This document shows, piece by piece, positions 1 to 7,327 of a stretch of 12,470 bases of DNA. The notes beneath the pieces were generated by a model. It saw only the letters and a list, made by a program, of their open reading frames with translations, had not been told where the DNA came from and did no database searches. The position numbers and the translations under genes were made by a program. The stretch's first letter is position 1. The number at the start of each line of letters is the position of its first letter. Origin of the DNA: Terana coerulea (taxonomy: Eukaryota > Basidiomycota > Agaricomycetes > Polyporales > Phanerochaetaceae); assembly GCA_024811115.1 (NCBI GenBank), contig JAKOGH010000648.1:1-12470 (forward strand). Direction: 5' to 3'.

Positions 1-1016
1 AACTCGATTCTATAAGGTGCAGCGCGAAGGAGCAGATTGTCATCTCGACGGTCCTAGCTGAATCAACGTCTGCGGCCGGTTTGGCTGCGAGGAAGACTCT
101 TGTGAAGACAATTGACGTGATGGTACGCCTTCGGCTATGTCTCTGAAGGATATATTGGAGCAGTTGTAAAGACCTGTTCGCGCATAAAATGCATCCGACG
201 TGAACCATAAAAATCTCAGTATCAGACTTATACTGGCCTTGTACTGGCCAAACATGCAGAGTATAGACGTACGGGATCAGCAGCAAATATGGTCGTCTTG
301 GAAGAGCAGGTTTAAGACCAGGAAGGACCAGCAACGATGTCTTCTGTGCGCGTGTCGGCGCGTTTGTTGCTACGGCAGTCTTTTGGATGGAGTAGAGAGT
401 CTGACGAGCATATTCAGCTTGGCCCATGCGCCACCACTCTATCGGCAGAGACCGTGGCTTCACCACTATCAACCATGTCAGCGTACTCCATTGCATCCCG
501 ACCTGGATGGACCTTCACCTGCCTACAATGAGGTGATGAGCAGTGGTGGTATGATCGTCACCAGTTAAGTTTTCGTGGATGATAGCAGAGCATACTAACC
601 ACATGCCATGTCAAAGACTGCGAAGCCGGTCTCGGCCCCATGGTGTCCTTCCGCCAGCCACCATCTGGTGATAAATATGAGATTAGCGAGTGCCTTACAG
701 GTTGTGTAAGCCATACTTGGTGAACCATGTGAATAGAACATTACGCACTCCAGGAAAGTGAGGATTTCGATAACTCGTGCCTACTTTCCTGTAATACTAG
801 CCGAAGGTGAGGTGCAAAGTACATATTCACTTCTTGGTACGCACATCTACAACTCCATGCTCTTGATAATTTTCGCGCATTGAACTTTTCAAGATCCCAT
901 GGCCTCCTTCGTTGCGCCGGGCCATTACTTAAAGCCAAGCTGAAGGATGGACGACTGTCTTTAGAAGAGTGTCCTTGGAAGGACAAGTGTTGCCGCAAAA
1001 GGGCAGGGCGAAAGGA
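1..1016. other. Unassigned 5' flank
   Basis: I recognise no gene here. Open frames exist on both strands (for example + 200-568, + 880-1182, - 741-1163), but none carries a family motif I know and several overlap one another. Position 564-616 has the form of a short fungal intron (GTTAAG donor, CTAAC at 595-599, AG at 615-616) at the end of the 200-568 frame. That is not enough to call a gene. The last part (about 880-1016, + strand) could be the 3' end of another retroelement's coding region, because it ends in a purine-rich tract directly before an LTR-like TGTCACGG. Confidence 0.4.
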
Positions 1017-1176
1017 TGTCACGGCATCGGGGGCTCGAGCCCTGGGCACCCACCTGCCATGTGGCGCTCCCGGCAAGTCGGCGCCCTGGGGTTGCCGTGT
1101 TGAATTGATTGACTGTGACTTGCTCAGATCTTCCAATTCTATCAAGTCAAGATGGCAGATCAATTGTCTGCCACTA
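1017..1176 (+). repeat. Possible 5' portion of a third LTR (Gypsy-like), cut by the Copia element
   Basis: The segment begins TGTCACGG and is preceded by a purine-rich tract (about 1004-1016, AGGGCGAAAGGA), the arrangement expected at a polypurine tract/3' LTR border. The Gypsy LTR at 11788 also starts with TGTCA. The segment is GC-rich, holds a 12-bp perfect palindrome at 1031-1042, and ends where the Copia 5' LTR begins. I see no second copy in the window and no LTR end, so this is inferred from the border alone. It could equally be ordinary GC-rich host DNA. Confidence 0.22.
1031..1042. repeat. 12-bp perfect palindrome GGGCTCGAGCCC
   Basis: The bases equal their own reverse complement and contain an XhoI-type CTCGAG core. 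The centre looks superficially like the B box of a tRNA promoter, but no tRNA cloverleaf can be drawn around it. Confidence 0.8.
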
Positions 1177-1247
1177 AGTTGAGTCAGATAGACGCCGTAA
1201 GCGCTCTGCTCACATCTTCTCTATTGTTCTACCAGGTTCCACCATGA
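1152..1247 (+). CDS. Short frame starting MADQLSATK and running into the Copia LTR
   Basis: An ATG at 1152 in a good context (CAAGATGG) opens a 31-codon frame ending at TGA 1245-1247. The first nine codons (MADQLSATK) lie outside the LTR and resemble, in style only, the N-terminus of a Copia-type Gag. The rest is LTR sequence. It may be the first codons of an older element or host gene into which the Copia element inserted, or chance. Confidence 0.15.
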   Translation: MADQLSATKLSQIDAVSALLTSSLLFYQVPP

Positions 1248-1270
1248 CGATGCCTATTGTCTATTGTCCT
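1221..1270 (+). promoter_or_regulatory. CTATTGT repeats in Copia U3
   Basis: CTATTGT occurs at 1221-1227, 1254-1260 and 1261-1267, the last two head to tail, and the same set occurs in the 3' LTR at 7371, 7404 and 7411. The reverse complement, ACAATAG, resembles the sequence bound by HMG-box (SOX/SRY-type) proteins, so these may be enhancer sites upstream of the TATA box. That role is inferred from position and motif only. Confidence 0.4.
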
Positions 1271-1310
1271 GGTACCTATTTGTGTCTGTTTGTAGTACAG
1301 CCACCCAGTA

Positions 1311-1320
1311 TTGTATATAA
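1311..1320 (+). promoter_or_regulatory. TATA box of Copia 5' LTR
   Basis: TTGTATATAA lies 142-151 bases before the LTR end, and transcription would be expected to begin about 25-35 bases downstream, near 1345. The same sequence is kept in the 3' LTR at 7461-7470. Confidence 0.75.
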
Positions 1321-1392
1321 GGCAGCCCTCTGCGCCGTACTCAATAAGACTCTTACAACTCTCAACCCACTAACGTGTGTATCAACCCACGG

Positions 1393-1462
1393 GTGAGTAA
1401 CCATCCTAGCTTCCTCTAGGCCTCGGTAGGAGTGTCGCGCTGTATGCGCTGCACTTCTACAG
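1393..1462 (+). other. Candidate 70-nt leader intron spanning LTR end
   Basis: GTGAGT at 1393-1398 is a near-consensus fungal donor, and CTTCTACAG at 1454-1462 is a good acceptor whose AG overlaps the LTR/primer-site border. Removal would delete the end of U5. No convincing CTNAY branch point lies at the usual distance, which weakens the call. In the 3' LTR the donor is even better (CAG followed by GTGAGT). Confidence 0.25.
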
Positions 1463-1471
1463 GTTATGAGC
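1462..1471 (+). other. Primer binding site, internal initiator tRNA-Met type
   Basis: GGTTATGAGC directly follows the 5' LTR. It is complementary to the anticodon stem-loop of eukaryotic initiator tRNA-Met (GCUCAUAACC, with CAU anticodon), not to a tRNA 3' end. Drosophila copia is known to prime from such an internal tRNA-iMet fragment. The match beyond ten bases is imperfect against the yeast tRNA as I recall it. Confidence 0.75.
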
Positions 1472-1664
1472 GCGGTTGATTGCGCCGTCACTGGCAGCAA
1501 CAACCAGCTCATTGGTAAACTCGCCTGTACCTACTCGCTGCCATCGTGCGCTGACGGTTGCGCTAGCGCACCGTCTGCGCCGGGCAAGCTGAGCAGGAGC
1601 TTTGGGGCCCCTCCTTGGCTAAAGCCAGGTCGGTACATCGTACTGACTGTTCGCGAACTCAACA
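1472..1664 (+). other. Untranslated leader between primer site and Gag
   Basis: This 193-base stretch separates the primer site from the Gag start codon at 1665. It contains an upstream ATG at 1466 (inside the primer site) that opens a 103-codon frame with no family signature. I see no other feature. Packaging signals would be expected here in a retroelement, but none can be recognised from sequence alone. Confidence 0.6.
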
Positions 1665-2412
1665 ATGTCTTCCTCGCTCCGAGAAGCTTGTCCCGTCCTC
1701 GACGGAACCAACTGGGAGCACTGGAGCGACACCTTGAAGTCGTTCCTGGGCACTCAGGGCATCTCGTCAGCTCTTGACGACCCAGCCGACGGTGCCGGTT
1801 TTATTCGCACTGTCCGGCAGCTCCGCTCGCCCGCCCACTCCAGAGCTCCCTCTGGCGAAGTGCGACAACGAGCATGAGCACTCCAGGGCCGTCGACAAGC
1901 TCGACGACTGGATCAACGACGACCTCCGGGCCATGGGCTTCATCCGCCTTCGCTTGACATACCAGGATTGGACGGTCAGTGAAGAGCGAGACGGCAGCCA
2001 AGGCCCTGTACGAGTCCTTGCAGACCACCTACACCCAGAATACTCTGGGTACGGCCTACAGCTGACTTCAGGGGCCTCTGGAAACTCGCATCCCGAGGAT
2101 CAGTCTCCAGCACCTGCGATCGCCAAGATCCAGGCATGTCGGCCGCTAGATGCAGCGCATGCTGGGCGATTACATACACCTGATGCTCCTCATTTCGAAG
2201 ACACCAGGGTATGGTAAGCACATCGCCACCGTCACCACGCTGAACCAGAAGATGGTAGACACATCCTGGCCTACCCGGCTGGGGCCCTGATCCCAGGCAA
2301 TATGGGAGCAGCTCATCGCTGCATGGGAGCAGCGAAGCTTTCCGGTGGCCAGCGCAAGCAGACGGAGTCTGCTAAGCAGCGTCGCCGCCGTCAAGAACAA
2401 GGGAAGGATCCC

Positions 2413-2496
2413 GCAGTTCAAGCAGCAGCAGCGCCTAACGGGCAGCAGCAGCATGCGCAGCAGCAGCGCCCGCAAGGGCAGCAGCAGCAGCAGCAG
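2413..2496 (+). repeat. CAG-rich low-complexity tract
   Basis: Short runs of CAG are separated by a few bases; the longest is six uninterrupted units at 2479-2496. In one frame it encodes Gln runs, in the next Ser runs and in the third Ala runs. The Gln frame best fits its place in Gag. Confidence 0.9.
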
Positions 2497-2869
2497 GACG
2501 GTGCCGGCAAGGCAAGAAGAGCCAAGCGCGGCAAGCGCGGGCAAGGAGCAAGGGCCAGGATGCTGACCACGGTCACTCCTACATCGCCGCCCGGTCATCC
2601 CGGTGGTGAACGACTTTGCCCCCATCCGCTCCCGTCCGAGGCCGAAGAAATTCAGTCTCGCATCGAGAGAAGCGCGAGCTCTGGCTCGGCAACGGCAACC
2701 AGTTCCCCGCTTAGCAAGGCACTATCCCTTGCTGAGAAGCTTGGAGTCGTCGGGTCCCAGGAGGCGCATCCAGGACCCTCGAGGAGGTTATCGACGCCAA
2801 CGAGCACAAGCTCACCAGCGCCCGACGCCATGCGGGATATTGAGCACCGCAATCTGCGGAACTCCGTCC

Positions 2870-2931
2870 GTGAGTTAGAATTCCAACAGGAGTTCACTCT
2901 CGACGATCTCCCATGCTAACTAAATTGTTAG
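2870..2931 (+). other. Candidate 62-nt intron within Gag
   Basis: GTGAGT at 2870-2875, branch-like GCTAAC at 2915-2920 and acceptor TTGTTAG ending at 2931 form a textbook short fungal intron. The branch is 11 bases from the acceptor. Unspliced, the frame that ends ...GTPS meets TAG at 2876-2878; spliced, it continues into the acidic QSSDEDDESE. The best upstream Gag frame near 2830-2869 may be a different one, so frame support is partial. Confidence 0.45.
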
Positions 2932-3562
2932 CAATCCTCTGACGAGGATGACGAGTCAGAACTCTGCATAAGGCCCAGCCGGCGAGGCCGCTTAGAGCTC
3001 GCAAGCTTGCTCGCAAGCAGTGGATCGCGGACAAAACGCCAGCCCTGAACAAGGGCTCGACCCTCGACCAGAAGGCGTCGCGGAGCACGCCCGATGGGAG
3101 CGACACCAGCTTGTCAAGCTGGCTACCGCCCAGGAGAGCGAGTTCGCTGCCACGCCGGCCGAAGATGAGGCCGCGGAGAAGGCTACGTCGCGCCAAGCAG
3201 GCCGACCTCGACTACGCCCGAGCGCATGCTCGATGCTCGCATCGCCGAGCTCGACGCCCGCATCGACTTCGAACAACGTCGCTCTCAAACGAAAGTTTGC
3301 TGAGCCGGGAGTTCGTCGAGGCAGCTCTCTCGCCCGCCAAAGCGCAGCTTCGCGCGAATCCTCGCCGATCATCTGGTCCGACGAGGTCGACATGCAAATG
3401 TCGCTCGACAGGGAAGACGGCTTGACGCCCGCGACCACCCTGACATCGAGGACGCCGTGTCCCTCGGAAACGAGGACAACGACAGCGACGTCGACGACCA
3501 GTTCGCCGGATGCCTGATGGACGATCGAGAGATCCACCAGGACATCATCGGCAGCGTGCCGA

Positions 3563-3615
3563 GTACGTCCCTCTAACTCTGCACTCGTGCACCACACTAA
3601 CCGAAACCTTTGCAG
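3563..3615 (+). other. Candidate 53-nt intron at the Gag/protease junction
   Basis: Donor GTACGT at 3563-3568, branch CTAAC at 3597-3601 (a second at 3573-3577) and acceptor TTTGCAG ending at 3615. Upstream, the acidic Gag frame is open from 3304 and without splicing stops at TAA 3574-3576, four codons past the donor. Removing 53 bases joins it in phase to the protease frame, open to 3998, giving a continuous 214-codon frame. The protease frame is itself open back through the segment to 3510, so a plain one-base frameshift could also explain the frame change. Confidence 0.5.
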
Positions 3616-4020
3616 CTGATTGCGCGGTGTCTCGGCGGGCTGAATTAAGCAGTAGATACCACATGTATGCTACTGTATTGAATGGAGCTGGATTCCTTCA
3701 ATTACCAGACCGATGTGTGCACAATAAGTTATTTAACGCGTGTCAGAGCTGCAAAGGTAAAAACCTTGCAAAATCAAGTGATTGGCTGCTCGACTCAGGA
3801 GCGTCTTTCCACTTCACCGGTCAAAGAAGTTTATTGCGCAACTTGCGCAACATTGACCCAATTGTCGTTCAAACGGCTAATGGGCATGTAACTATCTCTG
3901 AGGAAGGTGACTCCGTCATCAACTACCGTCCTAGCGCGACAAGTAGAACGATTAAAGTCTTACTGAAAAATGTTCGACTCATGCCTTCACAAAAGACATG
4001 AATCTAATCTCGCTTGGCCA
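3616..4020 (+). pseudogene. Copia aspartic protease
   Basis: The retropepsin domain cuts the Gag-Pol polyprotein. The active site is DWLLDSGASFHFT, with catalytic Asp at 3792-3794 in the usual Copia form D-S-G-A. Downstream, VQTANGHVTISEEG and the strand ending LKNVRLMPS match the flap and the C-terminal part of Copia proteases. The frame ends at TGA 3999-4001 because bases are missing after MPS. The next frame gives KDMNLISLGQLL, the conserved link to the integrase part. A 9-bp direct repeat, TTGCGCAAC, at 3834-3842 and 3843-3851 encodes a doubled Leu-Arg-Asn. Confidence 0.85.
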
Positions 4021-4049
4021 GCTGCTACGACAGAACCCGGTTAATTGAG

Positions 4050-5150
4050 GGTGGCGCAACCACTCTGAAAATCCTGGACGGTGATAATCGCCAGGAATTA
4101 TTGCAATTCGTGCGCTTTACCCAAATGCAACAGTGTACTATTTAGACACTGACCGAGACGGCCTTGCAGCTAGTCTCGCACGAAATAATGCATAGACGTT
4201 TTGGACATCCCTCTGAAGCGGATCCTCACGTCAACTTCCGTCAGCAACGACGGAATGTCTGATTCGACTATAACAAGTCGGACTCACCCTGCTCTGACTG
4301 CGCGCAAGGAAAGATGCACAATCGCTCTTTCCCGCCGGCGCTCGACGAGCATCGCGACCTTTTGAGCTCATTCACAGTGACTTGAAAGAATTCCCGGTTG
4401 ATTCATATCACCGATACAAGTATATCATCACCTTTGTCGATGATTATACGTCGCATGCATGGATTATTTGCCTCAGGCTAAAATCCGTCGCCATCCAAGC
4501 GACAAAAAACTTTCTTGCTATGGTTCAAAACCAGCATAAAGCTAATGTCGAGAGCTGGATGTGGGATGCAGGGGGAGAATATAAATCAAACGCATTCATT
4601 CAAATGCTAAAGGACGAAGGGATTAAAATCCTAACTAGCGTTCCTCATACTCCACAGCAGAATGGGCGGCGCTGAAGCGGTTCAATCGAACCCTCATGGA
4701 CAAAGCGAGGCTATGCGGCTTTACAGCTTGCATTCCTCCTTCGTGGTGGGAATTTGCGGTTATGCACGCAGCAGTGCTTTACAACCGCACCCCGTTTCGC
4801 GATTAAAATGGGTTCACGCCTTATGAGGCACTCACGGGTGAAAAACCACGCGTTGATAACATCCGGCGTATTTGGCTGCGGTGCATGGGTCTTTATCCCT
4901 GCCGATGTTCGAAAGAACAAACTACAGCCTAAGTCCGAAATGATGACATACATCGGACACTGACGAGCACGGTTGGACCTTCATGAGAGGACCCAACAAC
5001 GTCGTGTTCGCTCAACTCAAGTCGAGTGGTGTGAAACTTATTTCCCCAAAGTGTCCTGACGGCAAAATGCCCGCGCGGCCTGACCGCCTCGCAAAACACC
5101 AAAAATGCGAGCGACGGTGAGTCTTCGCAAGGTGCAGGATCAGACGATAG
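4050..5150 (+). pseudogene. Copia integrase
   Basis: Integrase inserts the cDNA into the genome. The zinc-binding part has MHRRFGHPS (His at 4191 and 4206) and CSDC (Cys at 4290 and 4299), giving HHCC. The catalytic core has the first Asp in IHSDLKEFP (4379-4381), the second in WMWDAGGEY (4565-4567) and Glu at 4674-4676, within QQNGR followed by GAA. An extra base and TGA at 4673-4675 fall just there, so Glu lies in the next frame; spacing from the second Asp is about 36 codons, as expected for DD35E. Further on come PPSWWEFAVMHAA-like sequence, VFGCGAWVFIPADVRKNK and YIGH, the conserved Copia C-terminal parts, followed by HGWTFMRGPNNVVFAQ. Frames change at least four times. Confidence 0.88.
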
Positions 5151-5700
5151 TGACGACGATGCGCCCACCGCCCTAAACGGCGAGCTGCACCTCGTCCTAA
5201 CCCTCCTTCCGCCAAAAGAGACCGAGCGGGTTGAACGACGGTTCGACCCTAAGCCCCTGTTAGGCGTAGCCGAGTCCGCCTACGTCGCGGCTGACACCAC
5301 CCGCAGAAGATCCGCGGGTACTGGCACCACCAGTTATTCCTGCTGGGCCGCGGCGTAGTACTTCGCGTCACGAAGGATCCCAGTCAAAATCCAGGCTCCG
5401 TGTACGACCAGTCACAAGCACCGTCGCGGATTTTAGGTGCTGATAGAGGTATCCGTGGTTGGGAAAAGCAGACTGGCCAGACCAAGCCCACCAAGGTTAG
5501 CTACCAAGGGGGCGGCGGTCAGTCTAGCAAGCAACCCGACAGTGTCCCGCCACACGTCCTGCTAGCCCTTCTACATCCGAACAGCTCGAACCTGTTCCGG
5601 GATATCACTGAGCCCACTGGAGACACTGGGCGAAAGCCCAGTGTCAGATGACGTACTAGCACGACTGTGCCGGGAAGGGGAGTAAATTTCTACAATTATT
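5151..5700 (+). pseudogene. Copia integrase-reverse transcriptase linker
   Basis: This part of the polyprotein is Pro/Arg/Ser-rich with no fixed fold, as is common between Copia integrase and reverse transcriptase. Fragments in several frames are rich in PP, RR and GSQSKSR. It carries several stops and frame changes. The perfect hairpin at 5622-5645 lies inside it. Confidence 0.6.
5622..5645. repeat. 10-bp perfect hairpin with GAAA tetraloop
   Basis: GACACTGGGC (5622-5631) and GCCCAGTGTC (5636-5645) are perfect reverse complements around the loop GAAA (5632-5635), a GNRA-type tetraloop, which is especially stable in RNA. It lies inside Pol just before a TGA at 5649-5651, about 120 bases upstream of the reverse transcriptase domain. 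Its function is unknown. Confidence 0.85.
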
Positions 5701-6420
5701 TGCTTGCCCAAGCAGTCGATCCTGACGCAACAAAGTCTTCAGTCCGAGACTGGACTTTCACGTGACATAAACCGCCTGCCTGCAAAGCAGCAGGTAGAAT
5801 GGCGTGCTGCATGCAAAGATGAGCTCGATGCATTAAGCAAAGAGGCGTGTTCGAACTTCGCCCCCGGCCGAAAGGCAAACAGCGTCATTAAGAACCGATG
5901 GGTTTTGATGAGAAATCAGATGGTCGAAAGAAAGCGCGACTTGTAGCTCGCGGCTTCTCTCAAATTGAGGGAATCGACTATGACAAAATCTTCTCTCCAG
6001 GTCGTACGGTTTGAAACCGTTAGATTCGTACTTGCCCTTGCGGCACTCGAAGGCTTCTTTCTTACTGGCCTCGATGTGCGCAGCGCATATTATACGGACT
6101 GTTAGATGAGGAGATCTACATTGGAACAACCCGATGGCTTTCCTGCTCAAGGGAAAAAAGCACATGGTGCTTCGTCTCCGTCAGCGCCCTTCTACGGGCT
6201 TAAGCAGGCAGGACTGTCCTGGTGGAAAGCCCTTAGCAAGTCTATGGCTGAGCTCGGCTTCAAAGACTGAAGTCCGATGCTGGCGTATACGTCAAAGGCG
6301 CAGGCAACGACATGGTCATCGCCGTAGTCTATGTTGACGACGCTATATTCGCCGGACGTAGCAAGGCAAAAGTACTCCAAGAAAGGAGTCCTTCATGCAG
6401 CGATGGGAGTGTCGGCGATA
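5701..6420 (+). pseudogene. Copia reverse transcriptase
   Basis: This is the RNA-directed DNA polymerase of the RVT_2 family. In order: LPAKQQVEWRAACKDELDAL (near 5775-5835), the start typical of Copia RT; RGVFEL; FDEKSDGRKKARLVARGFSQ (5905-5965); IEGIDYDKIFSP; motif A LTGLDVRSAY with catalytic Asp at 6073-6075; a GLKQAGLSWW-like segment near 6197-6225; and motif C YVDD at 6330-6341 with both catalytic Asp present. The catalytic triad is therefore intact although at least five frame changes break the chain. The domain precedes RNase H as in all Copia elements. Confidence 0.92.
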
Positions 6421-6439
6421 TAGGCTGACGTAAAGGAGT

Positions 6440-7278
6440 TTCTGCGCATGCGCATACAACGAAGTCGGCGACAAGATCGTGATTGATCAATCGCCTACCT
6501 TGATAAGGTACTCGAGCGCTCGCGGCCAGACCAATGCCAAAATGGCAAAGACTCCGCTTCCTGAGGGTTATATCCCTCAACCAAATGAAGGAGAGCTAAA
6601 CAAAGCTCGCCAGAGCCGTTTCCAAATTGTGATAGGCTCACTCCTTTATATCATGCTCGGTACACGACCGGACATTGCGTCGCTGTCATAAAGCTCGCAC
6701 AGTTCAGTGCGAACCCGTCCGAAGACCACCTGAACAGAGCGCTGTACATCTGCCGCTACCTGTCAGGCACTCGTAACTACACACTCGAGTATGACGGCTC
6801 TTCCGGGTTAGGCTTGGTGGCGTACACCGATGCAGATTAGGCGGCTGCTTCCGGCCGCTCTCAGACTGGCTTCCTGCTAATGCTTGCAGGAGGAGCTTTA
6901 ACTGGAGCTCTTTCGCACAGAAGTCTGTAGCAACGTCGAGTAAAGATGCCGAATACATGGCACTCAGCGACTGCTCCCGAGAAGTCATGTGGATTCGAAA
7001 TATCCTCTCTGAACTCGGTTACAACTTGAGAAAGTACCCATCTGCAGCGACAACCAGGGGCGCTCTATTCGTCTCGGAAAATCCCGTTACTGAAAAGCGC
7101 ACTAAGCACATCGACATTCGCTACCACTACATTCGCTGATGTCGTCCGAAGCTGGCCACGTCGAAGTACTCTTGTACCTGGCGTTGACAATCCCGCAGAT
7201 ATCTTTACCAAGAATCTGGGCAGGGTCAAGATTGAGAAGTTCCGACCAATGCTCGGACTTCGCATCGCTGCTAACTAG
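6440..7278 (+). pseudogene. Copia connection and RNase H domain
   Basis: RNase H degrades the RNA strand during cDNA synthesis. The stretch 6479-6690 gives GSLLYIMLGTRPDIA, a Copia hallmark. RYLSGTRNYTLEY follows, then VAYTDAD with the first catalytic Asp at 6829-6831. A stop TAG at 6838-6840 replaces the conserved Trp of DADWA, probably a TGG to TAG change. SGRSQTGFLL, SSKDAEYMALSDC and KHIDIRYHYIR (7104-7136) are the other family hallmarks. A TGA at 7137-7139 comes from a missing or extra base; the frame resumes as VDNPADIFTKNLG and ends at TAG 7276-7278, the natural end of Pol. Confidence 0.9.
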
Positions 7279-7327
7279 CGCTGACTAAACCAGCGCAGGC
7301 AGTACGCCCGTGCTAGGTTAGGAGGAG
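7279..7327 (+). other. 3' untranslated region and polypurine tract of Copia
   Basis: After the Pol stop, 49 bases precede the 3' LTR. They end in the purine run GGAGGAG (7321-7327) directly before TGTTGAG. This tract would prime plus-strand synthesis. Confidence 0.85.

Larger units (their letters stand above)
1177..1461 (+). repeat. Copia 5' LTR
   Basis: This 285-bp stretch recurs at 7328-7616. The 3' copy starts TGTTGAGTC and both end CTTCTACA. At the 5' copy the first base is A rather than T, so the expected TG start reads AG. By eye the copies differ at roughly six or seven substitutions and about five small indels, mostly in the last 130 bases. The stretch 1202-1335 appears identical in the two copies. 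It holds three CTATTGT units, a TATA box and a GTGAGT splice-donor-like site. Confidence 0.95.
1665..3562 (+). pseudogene. Copia Gag (broken)
   Basis: Gag forms the virus-like particle that packages element RNA. The start is the ATG at 1665, MSSSLREACPVLDGTNWEHW, which matches the 'LDGxNWxxW' opening of Copia Gag. A frameshift near 1790 leads to a helical part with WINDDLRAMGFIRLRL (about 1905-1955); another frame then gives SETAAKALYESLQTTY (near 1990-2040) and KHIATVTTLNQKMVD (near 2215-2260), all typical of the family's capsid region. Next come a Gln-rich stretch encoded by CAG repeats (2413-2496), a Lys/Arg-rich part, a Ser/Pro part with LSLAEKLGVVGSQEA, a basic part (about 2990-3220), a helical LDARIAELDARID repeat near 3230-3265, and an acidic end (DNDSDVDDQ, DDREIHQDI). 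I see no CCHC zinc knuckle; the basic region may take over RNA binding. At least six frame changes are needed to read it, and two intron-like segments lie inside or at its end. Confidence 0.8.

Noticed and set aside
1020..1050. tRNA-like B box (GGCTCGAGCCC)
   Set aside because: The sequence is a simple palindrome. No acceptor stem, D arm or anticodon arm can be folded around it.
741..1163. Minus-strand frame of 140 codons in the 5' flank
   Set aside because: It has no known motif and overlaps a + strand frame and the candidate LTR border. It cannot be supported as a gene.
2170..2625. Minus-strand frame with poly-Leu and Cys that could be taken for a membrane protein
   Set aside because: The Leu run is the reverse reading of the CAG repeat tract in Gag. 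It is not a real membrane segment.
2992..3597. Long minus-strand open frame (201 codons) opposite Copia Gag
   Set aside because: It lies opposite GC-rich Gag sequence whose + strand shows family-like acidic and coiled-coil parts. Its composition is that of a shadow frame and no motif is recognised.
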